DNA from: Flavobacteriaceae bacterium
Lineage (GTDB): Bacteria > Bacteroidota > Bacteroidia > Flavobacteriales > Flavobacteriaceae
Direction of reading: 5' to 3'
NCBI GenBank assembly: GCA_947488595.1
Contig: CANKZI010000001.1
Coordinates: 115,832 to 179,831 of the forward strand
DNA: 64,000 nucleotides
Shown here: positions 45,645-53,157 of the stretch, in pieces
Layout of the letters: every line of letters starts with the position of its first letter
Position numbering within the stretch: the first letter of the stretch is position 1
Position numbers and translations under genes: made by a program
Notes under the pieces: generated by a model
The model's input: only the letters and a program-made list of their open reading frames with translations
Database searches by the model: none
What the model was told of the DNA's origin: nothing

Positions 45645-46892
45645 TTATAGTTTGAATTTTAATTTTGCAATACTATCTAATTCTTTTTTCAGCGGTGTCA
45701 TAGTTGCAATAAAACGGTTTTTGTACTTGGCGTTCATCGGCTCTGAATTGGGTAATTTTAATCGTAGCGGATCGACTTGTGTATTATTTACCCAAAAGCG
45801 ATAACAAACATGAGGTCCAGTTGCTAATCCTGTACTTCCCACTTTTCCGATAACATCACCTTGATTGACGCGTTGTCCTTGACGCACCAAAATTTTTGAC
45901 ATGTGTAAATACTGCGTTTCGTAGGTTCGGTTGTGTTTTACTTTTACAAAATTCCCATTTCCAGCAGTGTAACCAGTTTTTGAGATAGTTCCAGAAGCTG
46001 TGGTCATAATTGGCGTTCCTGTTGGTGCAGCATAATCGGTTCCTTTGTGCGCTTTCCAGGTATGTTGCACAGGGTGAAAACGGTTTTTTGCAAAGCGAGA
46101 TGTAATATTGATGAATTTTAAAGGTGCTTTTAGGAACATGTTTTTAAGCACTTTTCCTTCTTCGTCGTAGTAATCAACTTTGCTACTTGTAGTGTCTTGT
46201 TGGAAAGGAAATGCATAAATAATTTTTCCTTTGTATTCGAAAAAAGCGGCTTCCAGATTGTCAACACCATCGTAAATGCTATCGTTAATGTATCTTTCGG
46301 TAAATGTGATCGCAAATTTATCGCCTTTTTGAAGCTTGAAAAAGTCAATAGACCAAGCATACACATTAGAAATTTCAGTCGCCAATGCAGCTTCGACATT
46401 CTGCTTTTCTAAGGTTTCTGATAACGAACCATTCAATTCACTCGCAATTGTTCGTCGTTTAATTGTAATGGGTTTTTGTTTTTTGTACGCGATAACCGAG
46501 TCCCTTAAATCGACTACAAAATAATTGGTGCGATCGGGTTGATAAACAAAAATTTGTAGTTTTGTAGTTTTGTCTTTGGATCTCAACAAAGTATAATGCT
46601 TGCCAATTCTAATATTGCGAACATTAAAACTGTCTTTTACTTTTTCGACGATTTCGTGTACTTTTTTGTCGCCAATATTTTGCCCTTCCAGGATGCTCCC
46701 AAAAGTATCACCACTTACAATTGTATCTTGAACGACGTCATAATCATTGAATTTGAATCCAAACTCGATGACAATGGGATCGGGTTTTTTTACAGCTACA
46801 ACTTTAATTTTCTCCGATTTGTTGCACGAAACGATAGAAAATAGAAGAAAGAATAGTAGCGAAAACTGTTTCAAACGATAAATTTTATTCAT
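45645..46892 (-). CDS. M23-family peptidoglycan endopeptidase lipoprotein
   Basis: This 415-residue lipoprotein (lipobox IVSC, Cys23) has a C-terminal LytM domain. The first metal motif HKGTDYAAPTGTP (HxxxD) is intact. The second reads GPHVCYRFW, so the usual HxH is HxC; Cys could still hold zinc. The N-terminal part resembles the YebA/MepM-type group. The start at 46892 is preferred because it gives a lipoprotein signal; an upstream in-frame codon at 47018 would overlap the TDO gene. It cuts peptide cross-links. It is the third gene of a minus-strand operon (DUF3108, TDO, M23). Confidence 0.85.
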   Translation of the reverse strand: MNKIYRLKQFSLLFFLLFSIVSCNKSEKIKVVAVKKPDPIVIEFGFKFNDYDVVQDTIVSGDTFGSILEGQNIGDKKVHEIVEKVKDSFNVRNIRIGKHYTLLRSKDKTTKLQIFVYQPDRTNYFVVDLRDSVIAYKKQKPITIKRRTIASELNGSLSETLEKQNVEAALATEISNVYAWSIDFFKLQKGDKFAITFTERYINDSIYDGVDNLEAAFFEYKGKIIYAFPFQQDTTSSKVDYYDEEGKVLKNMFLKAPLKFINITSRFAKNRFHPVQHTWKAHKGTDYAAPTGTPIMTTASGTISKTGYTAGNGNFVKVKHNRTYETQYLHMSKILVRQGQRVNQGDVIGKVGSTGLATGPHVCYRFWVNNTQVDPLRLKLPNSEPMNAKYKNRFIATMTPLKKELDSIAKLKFKL

Positions 46893-46896
46893 TAAA

Positions 46897-47826
46897 CTAT
46901 AGTGCTTCGCCCCAAGAAGCCAATTCTGATTCAGACCATAACTCTGGAAAAAATATACGTCTTTGGTATTTTGGGTGCATGTATTTTTTCCAATCACTAC
47001 CACCAGTTGCTTCGCCATTGCCGCGTCCGCTTTCTATATATTTTTTTGCTGCATTCAAATGGCCTATGGTCCAAGTGATATTTACGGTATAGTCATAATG
47101 GCGCATGGCCTTTATTAATTCTGGGTTTTTTTGATCAGATTCTGGCAATTGTTTGAACTTTTGCCAAAGATTAATCGTATTATATTCTTGCATGTTGCGA
47201 AGAAAAAGGTCTTTGTATTTTCTTTCAAATTCTTCAATTAAAAAAGTTTTTTTTCCCGTTTCATAATCTTTTCCGCCTGCTTGCCAATACAAGTGTTCAA
47301 AGGCATGTTCGAAGGGTGTATTTCTGTCTATAGTTGCTCTAAATCGGACATCAATAAGGTTGATTAAATCGGTTGACGCAAATTCAATCAATCGGTATTG
47401 TGCACTTTGAAAGCCGCTAGCAGGTGTAAGTGTATTTCTAAATTTCATATATTGTTCGACTTCCATCCCGTCGCGCATAATATCAAATGAAGTGGTTAAC
47501 ATATCAAAATAACGGCTAATGCGCATCAATCTTTCGGTAAAAAATTCGGTTGAAATGTTTTGGGCTTGCGAAATTTGTTCGATTTCCCAAAGAATCATTT
47601 TAAAAAGAAGCTCGTTGACTTGATGGTACATGATAAATACCATCTCGTCGGGTAAAGTTGTTCTTTGAATTTGCAGGCTCAATAAAGCATCAGTTTGTAT
47701 ATAATTCCAATAAGTAATGGGTTTAGACCACAATAAACCTTCGAGATGTGTATCTGTTTTTTGGTTAATTGCTTGGAATTTTTGGTCAATTTTATCTAAT
47801 AATGTTTCGGTTGTTGTCGTATTCAT
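46897..47826 (-). CDS. Tryptophan 2,3-dioxygenase family protein
   Basis: This 309-residue haem enzyme opens the tryptophan indole ring to give N-formylkynurenine. Conserved features include TYWNYIQTDALLSLQ, YHQVNELLFKMIL (substrate pocket), and near the C-terminus the haem-binding His in WTIGHLNAAKKYI. It is coupled to DUF3108 by a TAATG overlap, and followed by M23 after 4 nt. No kynureninase or kynurenine formamidase gene is near. Confidence 0.92.
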   Translation of the reverse strand: MNTTTTETLLDKIDQKFQAINQKTDTHLEGLLWSKPITYWNYIQTDALLSLQIQRTTLPDEMVFIMYHQVNELLFKMILWEIEQISQAQNISTEFFTERLMRISRYFDMLTTSFDIMRDGMEVEQYMKFRNTLTPASGFQSAQYRLIEFASTDLINLIDVRFRATIDRNTPFEHAFEHLYWQAGGKDYETGKKTFLIEEFERKYKDLFLRNMQEYNTINLWQKFKQLPESDQKNPELIKAMRHYDYTVNITWTIGHLNAAKKYIESGRGNGEATGGSDWKKYMHPKYQRRIFFPELWSESELASWGEAL

Positions 47827-48602
47827 TATGGTTTTACTTTTACTGTAAAAGGATGTCTTAATCCTTTGAATGCTTCCAAATCTGCTTTAATAGAACCTAC
47901 TGCAAGACTGGCTTTAATTCTAATTGGCATTTTATTATCGTCGTCAGAAATCCAAACAGTCAAGCTTTCTTGTTCTTTAAAAACCCTTCCGGCTTGCACA
48001 TAAGGTCTAAAAACCATGGTTGGAATTGTCCCAAATTTAGTTTTTATATCTTCTCGACCCATGAATTTTAACTTAAACTTTGTAGTCTCACCATCAAAAA
48101 ACATATTAATTGCAACAGATTCGCCTACTTTTAGCTTATCAATGGTAGGATAATTCCTGAGATAATAAAACGTTGAAATGATATCTTGAACGTTATTAGG
48201 TACTTCAAATGTTTTTTCGGTTTTGTTTTTGTAATCTTTAACTAGAATTTTATCTGAAGTTTGATTAAAAAAGCCTTCTTGGTCTTTTTTATAACCGCCT
48301 TCGTCTATTTTTCTGACATACTGGTACGGATTTCCTGTAATTTTGTCAAAATAACTTTCATAATTGTCTTCGACTTTAAAAAATAATTTTGACATTCCGG
48401 TGGTGTAACCTCGTCCAATGGCGTGAAAAACTTTTTTATTGTTTTTGGTTCCTTCTTTGACTTCGAGAGTGGCATACCCAGCAGTAACAAAGCCATAATG
48501 AACTCTGAATTTAAACCATTCGCCCACATCGTAAGCATTTTCTCTTTGGGGCGAGAAGCTTACAGTTAAGATAAATAGGAAGAATACGATTGATTTTTTC
48601 AT
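47826..48602 (-). CDS. DUF3108 periplasmic protein
   Basis: This 258-residue protein has a signal peptide and the DUF3108 family pattern (beta-rich, GEWFKFRVHYGFVTAGYATLEV at the start and SLTVWISDDDNKMPIRIKA near the end). The function is unknown; members are thought to act at the outer membrane. The start at 48602 is chosen over an in-frame ATG at 48674 because it gives a clean signal peptide and because a terminator hairpin spans the longer start. Confidence 0.8.
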   Translation of the reverse strand: MKKSIVFFLFILTVSFSPQRENAYDVGEWFKFRVHYGFVTAGYATLEVKEGTKNNKKVFHAIGRGYTTGMSKLFFKVEDNYESYFDKITGNPYQYVRKIDEGGYKKDQEGFFNQTSDKILVKDYKNKTEKTFEVPNNVQDIISTFYYLRNYPTIDKLKVGESVAINMFFDGETTKFKLKFMGREDIKTKFGTIPTMVFRPYVQAGRVFKEQESLTVWISDDDNKMPIRIKASLAVGSIKADLEAFKGLRHPFTVKVKP

Positions 48603-48660
48603 AGCTTTTAATTGAACACTCAAACTGTTTGCAAATTCTGTTCCAAATGTACCAAAACAA

Positions 48661-48692
48661 AAAAACTCAGTCAAAAAAATGACTGAGTTTTT
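48661..48692 (-). terminator. Intrinsic terminator between hppD and DUF3108
   Basis: AAAAACTCAGTCA / TGACTGAGTTTTT is a perfect 13-bp inverted repeat with a 6-nt loop; on the minus strand it ends in a T-run. It lies about 210 nt downstream of the hppD stop and 58 nt upstream of the DUF3108 start. Confidence 0.85.
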
Positions 48693-48768
48693 ATGTTATT
48701 AACCAACCAAAACCATAAATTATGAAAAATTTATATAAAACCTATGGAAACCACTCCTTCGGTTTTGA
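48661..48768 (-). ncRNA. Candidate small RNA or structured leader upstream of DUF3108
   Basis: On the minus strand a -7 element (48774-48781) is followed by an AT-rich segment with a predicted stem AAAACC/GGTTTT (48737-48742 with 48761-48766), a second stem ATAAATT/AATTTAT (48715-48721 with 48728-48734) and then the strong hairpin at 48661-48692. The transcript would be about 105 nt and would end at a terminator, before the DUF3108 start. It could be a small RNA or an attenuator of DUF3108. No protein of merit is encoded. Confidence 0.45.
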
Positions 48769-48773
48769 TGCTA

Positions 48774-48781
48774 CAAATGTA
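48774..48781 (-). promoter_or_regulatory. -7 promoter element upstream of the candidate small RNA
   Basis: TACATTTG on the minus strand fits TAnnTTTG. No clear -33 element. It would start the transcript near 48768. Confidence 0.45.
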
Positions 48782-48903
48782 AGTTTACGATTTCATTATT
48801 TCTTGTTAAAAATTAACTTTAACATATTATTATCAATAATTGCATAGCTATAACGTTGTATTCTGATTATTCGGCAAAGAAATTAACTTTAAAATAATTA
48901 TAA

Positions 48904-50064
48904 TTATAATGTTCCTCTCTTTGCTTGTTCTCTTTCGATACTTTCAAATAAAGCTTTAAAGTTGCCAGCGCCAAATCCTTTCGCGCCCATTCTTTGAATA
49001 ATTTCAAAAAACAAAGTAGGACGGTCTTGAACAGGTTTGGTGAAAATTTGCAACAAATAACCATCTTCATCAGCATCGACCATGATGGCTAATCTTTCAA
49101 TTTCGTTGAGGTCTTCCTTCATCATATCCATGTGAACACCCAATCGATCTGGAATTGCCTCGTAATAGGCATGTGGTGGCGCAGAAAGAAAATCTACACC
49201 ACGAGTACGCAATTCGGATACCGTTTTTATAATATCATCGGTCGCAATTGCAATGTGTTGAATGCCGGGTCCGCCATAAAAATCTAAATATTCTTCGATT
49301 TGCGATTTTTTCTTTCCTTCAGCCGGTTCGTTAATTGGAAATTTGATTCTTCCATTTCCGTTGCTCATCACTTTACTCATCAACGCCGAATATTCAGTAT
49401 TGATTTGTTTGTCGTCAAACGAAAGGAAATTTACAAATCCCATAACATCTTCATAAAATTTTACCCAAGTATTCATTTCGTTCCAACCAACATTTCCAAC
49501 CATGTGGTCAATGTATTTTAAACCTGTTGTTGTCGGATTGTAATCCGATTTCCATGCCGTGTAGCCTGGTAGGAAAACGCCGTTGTAGTTTTTACGTTCT
49601 ACGAAAACATGTACTGTTTCGCCATAAGTATAAATGCCAGATCGTACGACTTCACCAAATTCATCTTTTTCGACGGTTGGTTCCATGAAGGAGCGTGCCC
49701 CGCGTTTCATGGTTTCTTCGTATGCTGAAGCGGCATCTTCGACCCATAGTGCTGCAACTTTTACACCATCACCATGTTTTTGAAGATGGGCATGAATAGG
49801 AGAATCTTGCGTCAATGGTGTTGTAAGCACAATTCTAATTTTGTCTTGTATTAAAACATAACTCGTTTTGTCTTTTACGCCAGTTTCCAATCCTGCATAG
49901 GCCAAGGATTGGTAGCCAAAAGCAGTTTTGTAATAATGTGCCGATTGCTTGGCATTGCCGACATAAAATTCTACGTAGTCAGTTCCTAAAAGCGGTAGAA
50001 AGTCTTGGGCACCTTCAAATATTTTTTCTAAGCCGTATTCGACTGATTTTACTTCTTTGCTCAT
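48904..50064 (-). CDS. hppD: 4-Hydroxyphenylpyruvate dioxygenase
   Basis: This 386-residue non-haem iron dioxygenase makes homogentisate from 4-hydroxyphenylpyruvate, the second step of tyrosine breakdown. Two VOC-fold halves are seen. Metal-binding His occur in YIDHMVGNV and GIQHIAIAT, and the third ligand is the C-terminal Glu in FFEIIQRMG. It is downstream of homogentisate dioxygenase, with a post-stop hairpin element between them. Confidence 0.96.
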   Translation of the reverse strand: MSKEVKSVEYGLEKIFEGAQDFLPLLGTDYVEFYVGNAKQSAHYYKTAFGYQSLAYAGLETGVKDKTSYVLIQDKIRIVLTTPLTQDSPIHAHLQKHGDGVKVAALWVEDAASAYEETMKRGARSFMEPTVEKDEFGEVVRSGIYTYGETVHVFVERKNYNGVFLPGYTAWKSDYNPTTTGLKYIDHMVGNVGWNEMNTWVKFYEDVMGFVNFLSFDDKQINTEYSALMSKVMSNGNGRIKFPINEPAEGKKKSQIEEYLDFYGGPGIQHIAIATDDIIKTVSELRTRGVDFLSAPPHAYYEAIPDRLGVHMDMMKEDLNEIERLAIMVDADEDGYLLQIFTKPVQDRPTLFFEIIQRMGAKGFGAGNFKALFESIEREQAKRGTL

Positions 50065-50136
50065 AATTATTAATTTGTTGATTTGGTTAATCTATTTTTT
50101 GACTAACCAGAAAAATATTGTTTAACGAAATGCCCT

Positions 50137-50213
50137 AGCCCAGATAGTAGTGAAAATCCTTTTATTTTTTTCTTTAAAAAATAAAAGATTGTAACGAATA
50201 GCTGGAAATAGCT
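50137..50213 (-). repeat. Post-stop hairpin element, copy B (hmgA to hppD)
   Basis: On the minus strand it runs AGCTATTTCC-A-GC ... TTTTATTTTTT/AAAAAATAAAA inner stem (11 bp, perfect) ... GGATTTTC ... ATC-T-GGGCT. It starts 10 nt after the hmgA stop and ends 72 nt before hppD. The variable stem pair is A-T (50203/50142). Confidence 0.75.
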
Positions 50214-50223
50214 CGCGAAAAAT

Positions 50224-51378
50224 TTACTCTAACCAAGATTTATAATACTTTCCATCGTCCAATCCCATAGCTTCTTCGGTAACCATTAATGGTCGAAAAG
50301 TATCTACCATCACTGCCAATTCCTGAGTTGCTGTATGACCGATACTGCGCTCCATTGCACCAGGCGCTGGTCCGTGCGGAATTCCTTTAGGATGCAAAGT
50401 AATATGTCCTTGCTCGATATTGTTGCGGCTCATAAAATCGCCATCTACATAATACAAAACTTCGTCAGAATCGATATTACTGTGGTTGTAAGGTGCTGGA
50501 ATTGCTTTTGGATGGTAATCGTATAATCTAGGACAAAACGAACAAACTACGAAAGTTGACGTTTCAAAAGTTTGATGTACTGGAGGTGGTTGGTGTACTC
50601 TACCGGTTATCGGTTCAAAATTGTGAATCGAAAAGCCGTATGGGAAATTGTAACCATCCCAACCCACTACGTCGAAAGGATGGGCGGCATAAACAACTTC
50701 GTGAACCATTCCCTCTTTTTTTATCTTGATTAAGAAGTCGCCTTTTTCATCGTAGGTTTCTAGTTCGGTTGGCAATTTGAAATCGCGCTCGCAAAAAGGG
50801 GAATGCTCTAAATGTTGACCTGAATCGTTTTTGTAGCGTTTTGGCGTATAAAAAGGTGCAAATGACTCAACATAAAACAATCGGTTTTCTTCGGAGTCAA
50901 ATTGGATTTGATAAATCATGCCACGCGGAATAATGAGATAATCTCCATATTCAAAATTGATATTACCCATCATGGTTCTTAATTTTCCACTTCCTTTATG
51001 GATGAAAATCAGTTCATCTGCATCTGCATTTTTATAGAAATATTCGGTCAATGATTTTCTTGGCGCAGCCAATCCGATGGTACAATCCTTATTGACCAAC
51101 ATCGCTTTTCTCGCTACTAAAAAATCATCTTCAGGTTGTAGTTCAAAACCTTTCAAAAGCAAAGATTTGATATTTTTACCGATGGCAATTTTGGGTTCTA
51201 CATTGTACGATTTCAAAATATCCTTAACTTGGGTCGGACGATGAACATGATACAACAAAGAGGAATGTCCATGAAAACCTTCTGTTCCAAACAATTGTTC
51301 ATAATACAAACCACCGTTTGGTTTTTCAAATTGTGTGTGTCTTTTTTGAGGAAATTTTCCTAGCTTATGGTATAACAT
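50224..51378 (-). CDS. hmgA: Homogentisate 1,2-dioxygenase
   Basis: This 384-residue cupin-type enzyme opens the homogentisate ring to maleylacetoacetate. Recognisable blocks are FCPRLYDYHPKAIPAPYNHSN and the HPKGIPHGPAPGAMERS metal-binding region. The start ATG at 51378 is preferred over the upstream TTG at 51399. It is upstream of hppD on the same strand, so tyrosine degradation genes are together. No fumarylacetoacetase or maleylacetoacetate isomerase is in the window. Confidence 0.93.
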   Translation of the reverse strand: MLYHKLGKFPQKRHTQFEKPNGGLYYEQLFGTEGFHGHSSLLYHVHRPTQVKDILKSYNVEPKIAIGKNIKSLLLKGFELQPEDDFLVARKAMLVNKDCTIGLAAPRKSLTEYFYKNADADELIFIHKGSGKLRTMMGNINFEYGDYLIIPRGMIYQIQFDSEENRLFYVESFAPFYTPKRYKNDSGQHLEHSPFCERDFKLPTELETYDEKGDFLIKIKKEGMVHEVVYAAHPFDVVGWDGYNFPYGFSIHNFEPITGRVHQPPPVHQTFETSTFVVCSFCPRLYDYHPKAIPAPYNHSNIDSDEVLYYVDGDFMSRNNIEQGHITLHPKGIPHGPAPGAMERSIGHTATQELAVMVDTFRPLMVTEEAMGLDDGKYYKSWLE

Positions 51379-51445
51379 TTTAATTGGGTAATTTGACAAA
51401 AGAGATAATTATCTAATTAACACATTTTCTCGTTGTCTAATTTGT
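51379..51445 (-). repeat. ATTAG/CTAAT-rich leader upstream of hmgA
   Basis: On the minus strand this spacer reads AATTAGACAA, AGAAAATGT and AATTAGATAATTATCT in turn just before the start codon. The 12-mer AATTATCTAATT (51407-51418 on the plus strand) also lies upstream of atpG. It may be the same leader family. Confidence 0.4.
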
Positions 51446-51509
51446 ATTAGCAAATATCGGAAAAATTTAAATTTTGGGCATGTTTATTGTCAAATTTTTA
51501 CAAAAGAGA

Positions 51510-51551
51510 AAAGGTATTAAAGAATTGATGAATCAAGACTTTAATACCTTT
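51510..51551 (-). terminator. Terminator of the amino acid permease gene
   Basis: AAAGGTATTAAAG / CTTTAATACCTTT is a perfect 13-bp inverted repeat with a 16-nt loop. It lies 20 nt past the permease stop on the minus strand. The T-run is short. Confidence 0.7.
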
Positions 51552-51571
51552 GTTTTTTATTTTAAGAAATT

Positions 51572-53065
51572 TTATTTATCTGGATGGTTTAATCTGCTGT
51601 TTTTCTTCCCATAAAAGAAATAAATCATAAGTCCAAGCGCCAACCAAACACCAAGTCGCAACCAGTTGGTCCAACCCAATCCGTAAATCATCGCAAGACA
51701 AACTAAGACACCAAGAATTGGAACAAGCGGAACCAACGGTGTTTTGAATTCACGTTTCATATCTGGTTCTGTTTTTCTTAAAACAATAACCGAAATGCAA
51801 ACCAAAATAAAAGCAAATAAAGTACCAATACTGGTCATATCGCCCACAATATCGCCAGGGATAAAAGCAGCAAAAAGGCCAACTATGACTAAGATTGCAA
51901 GATTGGCTTTATAAGGTGTTTTATATTTTGGATGTAAATCACCAAAAGCTCTCGGCAATAAACCATCTTTTCCCATGGCATAAAACACCCTTGATTGCCC
52001 TAGTAACATTACTAAAATCACAGATGAAAATCCAGCTAAAATAGCAACGGTTACCAATTGTGCCAACCATTCATAACCAATCATGTATTTGCTAATTGCA
52101 AAAGCAACTGATGCCTCTTTTCCGCCCGTTCTAAAATCCTCAACGGTTGCGACGCCTGTTAATACGTGTGCAAAAAGAATATATAAAACAGTACATATCG
52201 CCAAAGAACCCAATATTCCAATTGGCATGTCTCTTTTTGGATTTTTTGTTTCTTGGGCAGCAGTTGACACCGCATCAAAACCAATAAAAGCAAAAAATAC
52301 GGTTCCAGCAGCACCTAATATTCCCATTATTCCGCCATAACTGTGACCAACTCCATGCTCATCGGTGAAAATTGAACTTTCCGGAATATAAGGAGTATGA
52401 TTAACAGGATTAATAAATTGCCATCCTAAAACAATGATTAATATAACAATAGCGGTTTTTACAACTACAATTAATCCGTTTACAAACGCAGACTCTTGTG
52501 TTCCTTTTATCAATAGTAGGCTAATGACCGAAACGATGAACAAAGCTGGTAAATTAATAATCCCTTGTTCGACTACTTGATTGGTTGTAGGGTCTAAAAT
52601 TTGTTGAAACGGGGAATGGGATAACGAATACGGAATGGGGCTCGTATGGAGCACATTGACCAGCAGGTTGTTGAGGTATTCACTCCAAGCAATGCCCACT
52701 GTTGCTGCACCTACGGCATATTCTAAAATCAAATCCCAACCGATAATCCACGCCAAGAGTTCGCCCATTGTGGCATAAGTATAAGTATAGGCACTTCCTG
52801 AAATCGGAATGGAAGACGACAATTCGGCATAACATAATCCCGCCAATGCACATCCAATGGCGGCAACAATAAATCCAATAGTTACCGATGGTCCTGCATT
52901 TTGTGCCGCGGCGGTAGCGGTTCTTACAAACAATCCTGCGCCAATGATAGCGCCAATTCCAAGTGCAATAAGCGACCAGGCAGTCAACGTTCTCTTTAAT
53001 CCTTTTTCAGACTCTGACGCTTCATCGAGTAACTGCGCCAATGGTTTTCTTTTCCAAATAGACAT
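51572..53065 (-). CDS. Amino acid permease (APC superfamily)
   Basis: This 497-residue protein with about twelve or more membrane helices is an APC-type permease. The first-helix signature IGAIIGAGLFVRT is typical of cationic amino acid transporter-like members. The substrate is unknown; a role in amino acid uptake would fit the tyrosine/tryptophan degradation genes next to it. It has its own -7 promoter element upstream (TATATTTG, 53097-53104). Confidence 0.88.
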   Translation of the reverse strand: MSIWKRKPLAQLLDEASESEKGLKRTLTAWSLIALGIGAIIGAGLFVRTATAAAQNAGPSVTIGFIVAAIGCALAGLCYAELSSSIPISGSAYTYTYATMGELLAWIIGWDLILEYAVGAATVGIAWSEYLNNLLVNVLHTSPIPYSLSHSPFQQILDPTTNQVVEQGIINLPALFIVSVISLLLIKGTQESAFVNGLIVVVKTAIVILIIVLGWQFINPVNHTPYIPESSIFTDEHGVGHSYGGIMGILGAAGTVFFAFIGFDAVSTAAQETKNPKRDMPIGILGSLAICTVLYILFAHVLTGVATVEDFRTGGKEASVAFAISKYMIGYEWLAQLVTVAILAGFSSVILVMLLGQSRVFYAMGKDGLLPRAFGDLHPKYKTPYKANLAILVIVGLFAAFIPGDIVGDMTSIGTLFAFILVCISVIVLRKTEPDMKREFKTPLVPLVPILGVLVCLAMIYGLGWTNWLRLGVWLALGLMIYFFYGKKNSRLNHPDK

Positions 53066-53157
53066 ATATCTTTCTGTTTAATAAGTTTTGTGAATTCAAA
53101 TATATAGTTTTTTGTAAAATCTTTGCCATTAATGTCACATAAAAGTAAAAATGCTTT

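Noticed and set aside
48722..48844. Small plus-strand ORF beginning MKNLYKTYGNHS
   Set aside because: It lies on the strand opposite to the candidate small RNA and its promoter; sequence looks like structure-forming RNA rather than protein.
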